From assembly GCA_965276755.1 (NCBI GenBank), contig OZ255625.1:1-64000 (forward strand): a DNA stretch of 64,000 nt. The letters are read 5' to 3'. Below are positions 36,299 to 44,642 of this stretch, in pieces. The translations under genes and the position numbers were made by a program. The stretch is from CAJCIS01 sp965276755. Its GTDB lineage: Bacteria > Pseudomonadota > Alphaproteobacteria > Acetobacterales > Acetobacteraceae. How positions within the stretch are numbered: the first letter of the stretch is position 1; each line of letters starts with the position of its first letter. The notes below the pieces were generated by a model that saw nothing but the letters and a program-made list of their open reading frames with translations, was not told where the DNA came from and did no database searches.

Positions 36299-37237
36299 TC
36301 AGACCTTCGCCGCCGTTTCCAGAAACGCCGTGTAGTCGGCGAACATGTCGCGTACTTCGCGTTGCTCGAGGCCGAATGTCTCTATGTGCGTTTCCGCTTT
36401 CACCGGCACGCGCTCTTCGTGCAAGAGCCATCCCCGCATGGCGGTCACGGCATCGGGCGCCAATCGGGCACCGATGCGCGCGTAGATCGCTTGAACGGTG
36501 GCAAGCGGATCGCGGATCAGGCCGGCAAATCCGACATCGATAAATTGCCGCGCACCGCACTCACGCCGTGCGGCGACAGCGCGGCCGAGCACCTGGCGTG
36601 TGTAGCAGCGGGCCTCCGCGCCGATCGCCTCAGGCGCCGTCGCCTTGCACATCACCTGGCGGTATGCCGCGAGCAGGCGACAGAACGACGCCATGGCATC
36701 GACCGGATCACGGTGGAGCTGAATGATTCGGGCGCGCGGAAAACTCTGCAACAGCGCATCGAGACTCCACAAATGCACCGGGCTTTTCAGCACCCAGCGC
36801 GGGCCTGGATGCCACCAGTGCAGCAGGCGCAATTGGTCGGCATAAATTTGATAGGCCCCGTGCCAGTCAGCGCCCGTGCATGTGTCGAGCCATGCCAGAT
36901 ACGACGGCAGCTCCGCATAGAACATGAAGCTATGCGACAGAAATGATGTCTCCAGCAGGCCAAAACACTCCTCCGCCAGATCGGGTGACATGGGATGGAG
37001 CCTGCCCAGCGCCGGGCTCGCACGATTGCGCGTGCGCAAGGCTGCTGCGGCATCGGCAATGCGCGCATCCTCTCTAAAGTCGCGTGCATCGCCGCCTCTC
37101 CGAAAAGGCGCGGCCGGCGGAGGGTAGGCCACCTCCCAGATGCGCGGCACGCGGTTTTGCGGATCGCACGCCAGCAGCCGGTGAAGGAAGGTCGTGCCTG
37201 TGCGGAATGGTGCGACGATGAAGACGGGGTCGGGCAG
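36299..37237 (-). CDS. sulfotransferase family protein, 5' end disturbed
   Basis: The PAPS 5'-phosphosulfate loop is PVFIVAPFRTGTTFLHRLLA at residues 4-23. The 3'-phosphate site is RIIQLHRDPVDAMASF. WVLKSPVHLW and HIETFGLEQREVRDMFADY are also typical of the Sulfotransfer_3 family. No ATG, GTG or TTG precedes the loop in frame; only CTG at 37237 is available. An ATG at 37298 opens the right kind of leader (MSSSRKQFSSQDAPEG) in another frame, so a one-base shift near 37240 is likely. It would sulfate a glycan or lipid, with PAPS from the nearby APS kinase. Confidence 0.8.
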   Translation of the reverse strand: MPDPVFIVAPFRTGTTFLHRLLACDPQNRVPRIWEVAYPPPAAPFRRGGDARDFREDARIADAAAALRTRNRASPALGRLHPMSPDLAEECFGLLETSFLSHSFMFYAELPSYLAWLDTCTGADWHGAYQIYADQLRLLHWWHPGPRWVLKSPVHLWSLDALLQSFPRARIIQLHRDPVDAMASFCRLLAAYRQVMCKATAPEAIGAEARCYTRQVLGRAVAARRECGARQFIDVGFAGLIRDPLATVQAIYARIGARLAPDAVTAMRGWLLHEERVPVKAETHIETFGLEQREVRDMFADYTAFLETAAKV

Positions 37238-38370
37238 GGTGGCCGATCGAACCCTCCGGCGCGTCCTGGCTGCTGAATTGTTTTCTGGAACTCGACATCA
37301 GGATCGATCACAAGCCGAGCGTGGATCGCGTGTGGCGGGGATCGACGCCATCGCCCCGAAGCGACCGCATGTGGGTGGCAAAGGATGGCGGCCGCGTCGC
37401 GCTGAACCCGAAGGCCGGCGTGCTGATGAAGTTCCTGCCCGCCTTGGTGCGGCGCCCGGACTTTTTGTTCCGTGACGATATCAGCGTTGAGTATGTGCAG
37501 GATTTTCCGCCCCGCCCGGCTGACGAGCGTTTGCAAGTGCTCGTTGTACGCGACCCGCGCGATGCGATCTATTCGAGCTACCGGCGCAGCGCGCCTGCCT
37601 TGACTTTTGCGGAATATCTGCACTTTCCCAACCCTGTCACGCTGCTGGGCCGATCCGCCCACTGGGCGCTGTTCGTCGCCGCCTGGATGTCGCTGCCCGA
37701 TATCCATGTCGTACGCTTCGAGGACTACAAGCGAGATGCCGAAGCCACGCTTCGCGCCGCGCTGGCCGCCCTCGGCGTGACCTACACAGATCGCGAAGTC
37801 GCCGACGCCGTCAGGCGCTCGTCCTTCGAGCGCGCGCGGGATGCCGAGCGCGCCATGGCCGGCAAGTTTCCCAACGATCGCCAGGTTGCCAACCGGGCCG
37901 GCAAAGTCGGCGAGGGACGTGAACAGCCCGAAATCCAGGCGTCGATTGCCGATATCGAGGCCGCAACAGCAACGGTGCTGCGTGCGCTCGGCTACGCGGC
38001 GCAGGCGCCGGAGCGACAAGACGATTTTGCCGCAGCGCGCGTCAGTGCGGCGTTCCTCGCCTGCTTTGACACCATTCACCTGCCCGCCGCGGTCGCGTCC
38101 GCGCCGCCGGACATGCGCGCCTGGCAGGACATTGTCCTTGCAGTGCTGGCCTTTGCGCATCGGTTGGACGCTGACCTGCTGGGCCGCGCTGCCCTACCGC
38201 CGGCCGAGGCGCGGGCGCTCCTAGACAGTCTGTCAGCGTTCATCAAAAACCACGGCGCGTGGCTGGCGCGGCACCTGGAGGCCACGCGCTCAAGCTTTCA
38301 AGACGGCTCCAGCTATTTCTTCGTCCGCATCAAGGAGATGCGGCAATTGCGCCCAAATCTAAACAAATAA
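37234..38370 (+). CDS. sulfotransferase-like protein lacking a normal start
   Basis: Coding similarity begins before the first usable start (GTG 37321). The upstream codons give GWPIEPSGASWLLNCFLELD, a degenerate 5'-PSB loop, and the frame is open only back to TGA at 37219. The 3'-phosphate site is LQVLVVRDPRDAIYSSYRRS, and HVVRFEDYKRDAEATLRAAL follows as in Sulfotransfer_1 proteins. The C-terminal 130 residues form an extra helical region. It is head-to-head with the sulfotransferase at 36299, and the two 5' ends overlap. It may have been truncated by a deletion, or may start at a rare codon. Confidence 0.7.
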   Translation, partial: AGWPIEPSGASWLLNCFLELDIRIDHKPSVDRVWRGSTPSPRSDRMWVAKDGGRVALNPKAGVLMKFLPALVRRPDFLFRDDISVEYVQDFPPRPADERLQVLVVRDPRDAIYSSYRRSAPALTFAEYLHFPNPVTLLGRSAHWALFVAAWMSLPDIHVVRFEDYKRDAEATLRAALAALGVTYTDREVADAVRRSSFERARDAERAMAGKFPNDRQVANRAGKVGEGREQPEIQASIADIEAATATVLRALGYAAQAPERQDDFAAARVSAAFLACFDTIHLPAAVASAPPDMRAWQDIVLAVLAFAHRLDADLLGRAALPPAEARALLDSLSAFIKNHGAWLARHLEATRSSFQDGSSYFFVRIKEMRQLRPNLNK

Positions 38371-38976
38371 CGGGGGGTTTGGGGGGGATGGCACATCTCC
38401 CCCAATCTTTTTCTGACCGGCCTGAAGGAAATCCAGACTGGCAGCGACCACCACGCGCGTAGATTCCGCCACGTCGGCTCGCGCAGTGTCGATGACGATG
38501 TCGGCGTGGCTCCAGACCTAGTAAGGCTCAGTCACACCAACGAAACAATCGTACTCGCCCGCATGTGCGCGCCGATAATGGCCCTTGCTGTCACGCGCGG
38601 CGCAAACCGCGGCGTCGCAGTCGAGATAGACTTCAAGCATCCTGCCGAGAGCCTGCCGGGCAAAGGCGCGCATCTCCCGCTTGTGGGAGATGGTTGCAAC
38701 GATTGGAATGATACCCTGATTTCTCTCGGCCAGCGCGGCGGCCACGATCTCCTGCAGCACGGCGAAACGGTCCTCAAGCGAGTGGCCGTAGCGGCGGCTC
38801 AGGCGCTCGCGCAGAATATCTCCATCCAGAACAGTACAGGAATGACCGCGCGCGTGCAGTGCGTCTTGCAGCGCGCGGCTCAGCGTGGTTTTGCCGGACG
38901 CCGGCAGGCCGGTGAACCACACCGTGCCACCCAAGGTCTGCAACCTGGCGGGCGCAGGCTCAGTCAAGTTCGCCAC
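38359..38976 (-). pseudogene. cysC: adenylylsulfate kinase with internal amber codon
   Basis: The frame gives a normal APS kinase: Walker A FTGLPASGKTTLSRALQDAL, VLDGDILRERLSRRYGHS, then IPIVATISHKREMRAFARQA, and RRAHAGEYDCFVGVTEPY. TAG at 38518-38520 follows, exactly where the family has PYE. The reading frame then continues in phase (SHADIVIDTARADVAESTRV), the family C-terminus, and ends in a family A repeat. A single G-to-T change would explain it. The enzyme makes PAPS, which the adjacent sulfotransferases need. The gene is either freshly dead or needs readthrough. GTG 38976 or 39012 is the start. Confidence 0.8.
38369..38407. repeat. family A repeat, single unit
   Basis: AACGGGGGGTTTGGGGGGGA followed by TGGCACATCTCCCCCAATC lies at the convergent ends of the sulfotransferase-like and cysC frames. 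In the cysC phase it codes GGDVPSPPNPP. Confidence 0.7.
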
Positions 38977-39829
38977 GCCGGCTGGCCGGCCGCCGCCGTG
39001 CGATCCACACACGCGTCAAATAGGGAATGTCGAGCGTTTCGCCATTTGCGTCGTCCACGATCGCGGTAATGCCGTCGACAATCCGCTCAAATCGTTCGCC
39101 CGCCTGCCGCTGCAGCGTCGCGTGGGAGCGCCAGGCGTCGATCCATTCGGTCTTGCGCACACGGTGCTGGATAGGCGCTTCCACGATCTGCACGTCCCCG
39201 AACAGACCACTCGCCTGGATGATCGGCGTTTGATCCTGCCGCCGCGCGCCGTATTGGAAATTCGGTATGCTGGCTTTTATGTGTGCTTCGATTTCGCGTT
39301 GCATGGGATCGTGCAGGTCGCGGTAGTTCCACAGGCAGGCGAACCAGCCAACCGGCTGCAGAAGGCGGGCGATTTCCCGCAATGTCGCGGCGTGATCGGC
39401 AACCCCGAATGAGGACCCGCACGTCGCCAGGGAAAACCGGCCCGCGGCCAGGCCCGTGTCCTCCATGCGGCCGACCATCCAGCTTACGTTTGCATAAGCG
39501 CTTGTGCGCGCGATGCCGTGGCGGCGCATCGCCAGATTGGGTTCCAGTGCCAGGATCTCACCGCCGCGTTCGGCCAATGGCGCGGTCAGATGACCCGCGC
39601 CGGCGCCCAGATCGATGACCGTACGCGTTGCGCCAGGACCGGCCAGGGCCAGAAAGGCGTCGATGGCACGTGGCGCATAGCCAGGACGGCGTACGTAGGC
39701 GTCGGCCAGATCGGTATAGTCCCAGTCCACCGCCAGGTTTGCGGGTGCGCAGGCCAGATCCGTTTCCACTCCCACGCCGACTACCCTCTTTCGTTTCGCC
39801 GATCGCAGTGCAATTACGCGCCGTAACAT
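38960..39829 (-). CDS. class I SAM-dependent methyltransferase
   Basis: The 289-residue protein carries motif I VIDLGAGAGHLTAPLAERGG, the acidic residue after strand 2 (ILALEPNLAM), and FSLATCGSSFGVADHAATLREIARLLQPVGWFA as motifs II-III in the Methyltransf_11 pattern. Aromatic WDYTDLADAYVRRPGYAP near the N-terminus is typical of small-molecule methyltransferases. The stop overlaps the APS kinase start, so the two were coupled. The start is uncertain (ATG 39829, or GTG codons 20-25 residues later). Confidence 0.82.
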   Translation of the reverse strand: MLRRVIALRSAKRKRVVGVGVETDLACAPANLAVDWDYTDLADAYVRRPGYAPRAIDAFLALAGPGATRTVIDLGAGAGHLTAPLAERGGEILALEPNLAMRRHGIARTSAYANVSWMVGRMEDTGLAAGRFSLATCGSSFGVADHAATLREIARLLQPVGWFACLWNYRDLHDPMQREIEAHIKASIPNFQYGARRQDQTPIIQASGLFGDVQIVEAPIQHRVRKTEWIDAWRSHATLQRQAGERFERIVDGITAIVDDANGETLDIPYLTRVWIARRRPASRRGELD

Positions 39830-39879
39830 AGTCGACGACACTGGTGGGTTCGGTGTCAATCTTTTAAAGTCGAGTAAAA

Positions 39880-39990
39880 GCCGGGGGGGATGTGCCATCC
39901 CCCCCGGACCCCCCGTCATCATTTAAGACGAGGCCCAATTCTAGACGGGGGGTTTGGGGGGGCTGACGTCTACGTCAGCCAAATCTCCCC
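39880..39990. repeat. family A inverted pair, mixed centres
   Basis: The left arm (39882-39917) has the GGGATGTGCCATCCC centre. The right arm (39944-39990) has GGCTGACGTCTACGTCAGCC, the long palindromic centre. The 26-base spacer starts ATCATTTAAGACGAGG. It lies between the divergent methyltransferase and phosphonopyruvate decarboxylase genes. Confidence 0.75.
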
Positions 39991-40038
39991 AAAATTTGCG
40001 CTTGTCTTCCGCTGAGGTGTCGGCAGAAGACGTCCGCC

Positions 40039-41175
40039 ATGATCAGCACCGCAACATGGACCGGCGTGCTGACCGATGCCGGCTACAAGCTGGCCGCCGG
40101 CGTTCCCTGCTCCAGCCTCAGCCCGCTGCAAAACCACTTCCAAACAACGAACCGCTTTACCTACATCGCGGCGCCAAACGAGGGGCAGGCGATAGCCGTG
40201 GCCTCCGGTGCCGTCATGGCCGGGCAGCGAGCGATCGTGCTGATGCAAAACTCAGGGCTCGGCAACGCCATCAATCCGCTCACCTCCCTCGCGGAGACCT
40301 TCAGGCTACCGCTCATCCTGGCCGTGAGCTGGCGCGGTCAGCCCGGGCGGCCAGACGAGCCGCAGCATTTCCGCATGGGCCTCTCGACCCATGCACTTCT
40401 CGACGCCATCAATATCCGCCACGTCACCCTAAAGGCCGAGCAGGCCGAGGCAACGCAGCAATTGCACTGGGCAATCGAGCACGCCGAGCGGGAGCGATGC
40501 TGCGTTGCCATCGTGGTGCCCGATGGCGCATTCGAAGCCACGCCCAAGCCGCGCGATCCGCCCGCCGTATCAACGCCTGGGCTTTACGAAGACCTCACGC
40601 ACAACGGACAGATGCTCTCGCGCACCGAGGTGCTTGCCCGCCTGCGCGCGTCAACAGGGCCCGACGTTATCCGGCTGGCCACCACCGGAAAAACCGGCCG
40701 CGAATTGTTTGCCCTCTCGGACGATCCCGCAAATCTTTACGTTGTCGGATCGATGGGCCTTGTCTCGTCTGTGGGATTGGGACTGTCGCTGGCGCTCGCG
40801 GGCCGGATACTCGTCATCGACGGCGACGGGGCCGCGCTCATGCACATGGGCGCGCTGCCGATGATTGCGCGCTATGGCGGCAAAACCCTGCTGCACGTCG
40901 TTCTCGACAACGGCTCCTATGATTCGACCGGCGGACAGCCCAGTCTTGCCAGCCATGCGCCGTTCGCCGAAATCGCGGCGCGTTGCGGCTATGCCTATGC
41001 CGCGCGTGTCAACGACGAAGCGGGGTTGGCGCGGGCGATGGGTGCTTCGGCCAACGGCCCCGCCCTTGTTCATGTGCTCATTCGTTCCGGATCGCCGGCA
41101 AACCTGCCGCGGCCGTCGCGCGCGCCTTACCAGGTCTTGAAACGCCTGCAGGATCACTTCAGCATTCGCCCATGA
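40039..41175 (+). CDS. phosphonopyruvate decarboxylase
   Basis: The 378-residue thiamine-diphosphate enzyme follows the Ppd/AepY pattern: AAGVPCSSLSPLQNHF at the N-terminus, PNEGQAIAVASGAVMAGQ (catalytic Glu), MQNSGLGNAINPL and the ThDP/Mg segment VIDGDGAALMHMGALPMIAR with LDNGSYDSTGGQPS. It removes CO2 from phosphonopyruvate to give phosphonoacetaldehyde, which pulls the unfavourable PEP mutase reaction forward. The PEP mutase gene follows after 17 bases. The pair defines phosphonate biosynthesis. Confidence 0.93.
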   Translation: MISTATWTGVLTDAGYKLAAGVPCSSLSPLQNHFQTTNRFTYIAAPNEGQAIAVASGAVMAGQRAIVLMQNSGLGNAINPLTSLAETFRLPLILAVSWRGQPGRPDEPQHFRMGLSTHALLDAINIRHVTLKAEQAEATQQLHWAIEHAERERCCVAIVVPDGAFEATPKPRDPPAVSTPGLYEDLTHNGQMLSRTEVLARLRASTGPDVIRLATTGKTGRELFALSDDPANLYVVGSMGLVSSVGLGLSLALAGRILVIDGDGAALMHMGALPMIARYGGKTLLHVVLDNGSYDSTGGQPSLASHAPFAEIAARCGYAYAARVNDEAGLARAMGASANGPALVHVLIRSGSPANLPRPSRAPYQVLKRLQDHFSIRP

Positions 41176-41192
41176 AATGACGGATTGATGAA

Positions 41193-42518
41193 ATGCAGGA
41201 CCGGGCGGACCGAACGAGCAAGATTGTCTATGTTGCCATGGTGGGCGATCTGTTGCACGCAGGCCATATCAACATTCTCGAAGCGGCGTCCGCACTCGGC
41301 GAGGTGATCGTCGGCGTCATAACGGACGAAGCCGCGATGGGCTACAAACGCCTCCCGTTTCTGCCGTACGAGGATCGGGTTCGCGTCGTTGGCAGCGTCC
41401 GCGGCGTGACCAGGGTTGTGCCTCAAAAAACGCTGAGCTACGAAGAGAACCTGCGCGCCTATAGACCCGACTATGTCGTACACGGTGATGATTGGCGCGG
41501 CGGGATCCAGGCCAAAGTCCGGCGCCACGTCATTGAAGTCCTTGCCGAGTGGGGCGGCGAAATCGTCGAAATCCCCTACACGCAAGGCATTTCGTCAACC
41601 CTGCTGAATCTGGCGATCGAGGAAGACGGCATCTCCGCCCGGATGCGGCAGGGCCGGCTGAAGCGTTTGCTCGGGTGTCCGAAAACCCTCCGGATCATCG
41701 AGGCGCATAGCGGATTATCGGCCATCATTGCCTCGCGCGCCAAATCCGCGGACGGCCGCATCAGCTTCGACGCCTTCTGGCACAGCAGCCTGACCGACTC
41801 CGCCATGCGCGGCAAGCCGGATCGGGAGATCGTGGACAAGGCCCATCGCCTGCAAACGATCGAGGAGATCTTTGCCTGCACGCAATCGCCGCTGATCTAC
41901 GACGGAGATAGCGGCGGCACGCCCGACCAGACCTACGACATGGCCCGCGCGCTCGACAAAGCCGGCGTGTCCGCTGTCTGCCTTGAAGACAAAATGGGGC
42001 CCAAGCGGAATTCCCTCTACGGCACCAGGGCGCGGCAAGCGCAAATCCCCATCCCGGCCTTTATCGAAAAGATCAAGGCGGTCCAGGCCGCGTCGAGGTT
42101 CGGCGAGCTGATGCATATGTCGCGGATAGAAAGCCTGGTGCTCGGCCAAGGCATGAGTGATGCCCTCGATCGCGCGCATGCGTTTCTGGAGGCCGGAACG
42201 GATGGCATCCTCATCCATAGCGTGTCCGGAACGGCGGACGAGGTGCTGCTATTCTGCAACGAACTGCGTGCCAACGGCGTGCACGCGCCGGTGCTGGTCG
42301 TTCCGACGACTTATTGGAACACGCCGTTCAGCAAATTCCAGGACAATGGCGTCAGCGGCGTCATCTATGCCAACCAATTGCTGCGCGCAATCGTCAAACC
42401 ACTGCGCGCGATGTGCGAGTCGATCTTATCGGGCGGAAAAGTGGACGAGGATCGGCACGGCGAGGACCTGGTCAGTGCGGCCGACCTGTTCAACCTGGTT
42501 CCGTCCCGACAGGATTGA
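41193..42518 (+). CDS. phosphoenolpyruvate mutase with N-terminal nucleotidyltransferase domain
   Basis: Residues 10-135 form a cytidylyltransferase-like domain (VYVAMVGDLLHAGHINILEA with the HxGH motif; ITDEAAMGYKRLPFLPYEDR). Residues 155-430 are PEP mutase: SGLSAIIASRA, FDAFWHSSLTDS, PLIYDGDSGGTPDQ and the catalytic-loop CLEDKMGPKRNSLYG (EDKxGxKxNS). The mutase makes the C-P bond by converting PEP to phosphonopyruvate. The fused domain probably activates a downstream phosphonate or polyol as a CMP conjugate (inferred). No 2-aminoethylphosphonate transaminase lies next to it. Confidence 0.92.
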   Translation: MQDRADRTSKIVYVAMVGDLLHAGHINILEAASALGEVIVGVITDEAAMGYKRLPFLPYEDRVRVVGSVRGVTRVVPQKTLSYEENLRAYRPDYVVHGDDWRGGIQAKVRRHVIEVLAEWGGEIVEIPYTQGISSTLLNLAIEEDGISARMRQGRLKRLLGCPKTLRIIEAHSGLSAIIASRAKSADGRISFDAFWHSSLTDSAMRGKPDREIVDKAHRLQTIEEIFACTQSPLIYDGDSGGTPDQTYDMARALDKAGVSAVCLEDKMGPKRNSLYGTRARQAQIPIPAFIEKIKAVQAASRFGELMHMSRIESLVLGQGMSDALDRAHAFLEAGTDGILIHSVSGTADEVLLFCNELRANGVHAPVLVVPTTYWNTPFSKFQDNGVSGVIYANQLLRAIVKPLRAMCESILSGGKVDEDRHGEDLVSAADLFNLVPSRQD

Positions 42519-42530
42519 GGACCGCTACAG

Positions 42531-42573
42531 ACAAAAGTTTTTTGGTCCTTTTTTTCAAAAAAGGATTGCTTCC
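42531..42573. terminator. family B A/T-rich palindrome
   Basis: ACAAAAGTTTTTTGGTCC, then a T-run/A-run hairpin and AAGGATTGCTTCC, lies 12 bases after the PEP mutase stop, between it and a convergent lipoprotein gene. Confidence 0.55.
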
Positions 42574-42582
42574 TTCCCTTCC

Positions 42583-43026
42583 TCAATGCACGAAAATCCG
42601 CACCTCCTTAAACTTAACTCCCCCATCCCCACGCACAGCCATCTCGATCTGCCCCTGCTCGGCGCCATCGACCACCATAGCCTCCGCCACCTCCCGCCCC
42701 GTACGCGCCGCATCCGATAGCGCGGCAGCCTGCGCGTCCGGCCCACCCGCCAGCGGCACCAGCGTCTGCACCGTGAACAGCACCCCCGGCTTGAGCGTGA
42801 TCGCCCGGCGCACCGCGTCCGCCAGCGCCGGCGCATAGACGGGATCAGGGTTCTCGTAGCCGATGCGCAGCAGCGCGCCCGGCCCTGCCGGTGCAGGCCC
42901 AAGCGCTGCCACCGGCAGCACCGGCGGCCGCCCCGCGCGCGCATCGAAATCACGCTGATCCACCAGGTGGCAAGCGCCCAGCCCCACCACGCAAGGCAGA
43001 AACAATACCGCGAGCTTGATCTTCAT
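42583..43026 (-). CDS. lipoprotein of unknown function (147 aa)
   Basis: The signal peptide KIKLAVLFLPCVVGLGAC ends in a lipobox (LGAC, Cys 19). The mature protein has a proline/alanine-rich section (RAGRPPVLPVAALGPAPAGP) and a compact alpha/beta domain (VYAPALADAVRRAITLKPGV, FTVQTLVPL, ALSDAARTGREVAEAMV, QGQIEMAVRGD) ending KEVRIFVH. I do not recognise the family. It is divergent from the transketolase-like gene, with a short intergenic gap. Confidence 0.7.
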   Translation of the reverse strand: MKIKLAVLFLPCVVGLGACHLVDQRDFDARAGRPPVLPVAALGPAPAGPGALLRIGYENPDPVYAPALADAVRRAITLKPGVLFTVQTLVPLAGGPDAQAAALSDAARTGREVAEAMVVDGAEQGQIEMAVRGDGGVKFKEVRIFVH

Positions 43027-43077
43027 GGCGGCACGGTTGCCGCAAACCTGGCGCCCGGGCAAGAGTTGCGCCCGCCT

Positions 43078-44577
43078 GTGACCCTCCTTGCCACCCTGAT
43101 TTCGCGTGAGCTGCGCGCGGACCCCGCCGACCCGCACTGGCCCGACCGCGACCGCCTGCTGCTCGCCACCCCCGATCCGGCAGCGCCCGCCGATTGGTCC
43201 CAGCTCACCGGGGCCCCGCCGGGTCTCGCCTTCGGTGCCGCCGTGGGCCAAGCCGTCGCCGAGCGTCTGCTCGCCGCGCGCTTCGGCCGCTCGCTGGTGG
43301 ACCACCGTGTCTGGCTGGCCGCCAACCGCGCCGAGCTCATTTGCGGCACCGGGCGCGAGGCCGCCTACGTCGCCGGCGCGCTGGGCCTCGGCCGTCTGGC
43401 TGTCCTGGCCACGCTGCCAAGCGATGACCGCATCCTGCGCGCCGGATTTGCCGCCGCGGGCTGGGCCGTCCGCGTCGTCGAGCCGGGCGATGCTCAGGCC
43501 GCGCTCTCGGCCTGCCAGCGCGTGCATAAACCCTCACTGATTGTTCAGCTCGGCGATGGGACTTCCACGCAAGAGGCACCGGTCCCCGCCAGCGCCCGCG
43601 GCCCCGCCGCCCGCCGCGCCTGGCTCAAGCGCCTGCGCCGGCACGCCAGCCGGCAGGCCTTCCAGCAGGCGCTCGCCGGCCACATGCCCCTGGGCTGGCA
43701 ACGCGCCTGCCAGCCGGACGCGCACCCCAGCGATGGCACCGCGACCGCCATCGCGGCAGCGCTCACCCGCCTGGCGCAGCTTCTGCCCGATCTCGCCGCC
43801 TTGCCGCTGAACGAGGCCCCCATCGTGCCGCCTGCGGCAATTGCGCCCTTTCCGGCAGGCGCACTGTCGTGGGAAGGCCTGGATCAGGCCGCACCCGCGT
43901 GCCTGCTTGGCATGGCGCTGCATGGCGGCATCCTGCCGATATCCCACACCGCCTTGGCCGTGGCCTTGCCCCGCGCGGCGCTCGCCGAAGCCGCGGCGCA
44001 GAGGCTTCGGTGGCTGCACCTCACCATGCAGCCCGCCGCGGCGCCCCCGTTGCCGCTTCTGGCCATACCCAACCTGACAGTCTTCGAGCCCGCCGACGCG
44101 CCAGAGGCGATAGACTGCCTGGTTCTGGCGCTGCGCCGTTTCGACGGACCAAGCGTCATAGCCCTGGCACCGCAGGCCAGCGCGCGAGCGCCCACTGCCA
44201 CACCGCGGCTCTGTGCCCGCGGCGCCTACCTGGTGCACGCCCCGCCCAGGCGGGACGTAACCCTGCTCGCCGCCGGCAGCGGTGTGGCGATAGCGGCGGC
44301 CGTGCGCGATCTGCTGGCGCGCGAGGGGCTGCAGGCGGCCATGATCTCCATGCCCTGTCGCACGCTTTGGGACGCCCAGGATGAAACCTATCGCCGGAGC
44401 GTGCTTGGCACCGCGCCATTGGTGGCCTTTGCCGCAGACCCGTTGGCCTTTGCCGGTCTGGTCGGCAGCCGAGACCTGATGGTGGGCCAGGCCGCCTGGC
44501 CTCCCCACCCGGAGGTCGGCTTGGCGGCAATCCTGCGCCATCTGCGGCCCCACCCTGCATCAAAGCCACTGGACTAG
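43078..44577 (+). CDS. degenerate transketolase-like protein
   Basis: About 499 residues align by eye to transketolase: RADPADPHWPDRDRLLLA, GLAFGAAVGQAVAERLLAAR, LVDHRVW, EAAYVAGALGLGRLAVLATL near the N-terminus and VTLLAAGSGVAIAA, ISMPCRTLWDAQDETYRRSV at the C-terminus. The ThDP/metal motif GDGxxxxG is replaced by ANRAELICG. The His-rich active-site stretches are missing, and it is about 160 residues shorter than usual. It is unlikely to be an active transketolase. It sits directly before gap, where many alphaproteobacteria have the real tkt. The start is uncertain (GTG 43078; TTG 43065). Confidence 0.7.
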   Translation: MTLLATLISRELRADPADPHWPDRDRLLLATPDPAAPADWSQLTGAPPGLAFGAAVGQAVAERLLAARFGRSLVDHRVWLAANRAELICGTGREAAYVAGALGLGRLAVLATLPSDDRILRAGFAAAGWAVRVVEPGDAQAALSACQRVHKPSLIVQLGDGTSTQEAPVPASARGPAARRAWLKRLRRHASRQAFQQALAGHMPLGWQRACQPDAHPSDGTATAIAAALTRLAQLLPDLAALPLNEAPIVPPAAIAPFPAGALSWEGLDQAAPACLLGMALHGGILPISHTALAVALPRAALAEAAAQRLRWLHLTMQPAAAPPLPLLAIPNLTVFEPADAPEAIDCLVLALRRFDGPSVIALAPQASARAPTATPRLCARGAYLVHAPPRRDVTLLAAGSGVAIAAAVRDLLAREGLQAAMISMPCRTLWDAQDETYRRSVLGTAPLVAFAADPLAFAGLVGSRDLMVGQAAWPPHPEVGLAAILRHLRPHPASKPLD

Positions 44578-44642
44578 ACAGCCGCGCCAGCCCAGAAGAC
44601 CGGCCCAACGCATCCATCAAAAAAGACAAGGGATAGAACGCC

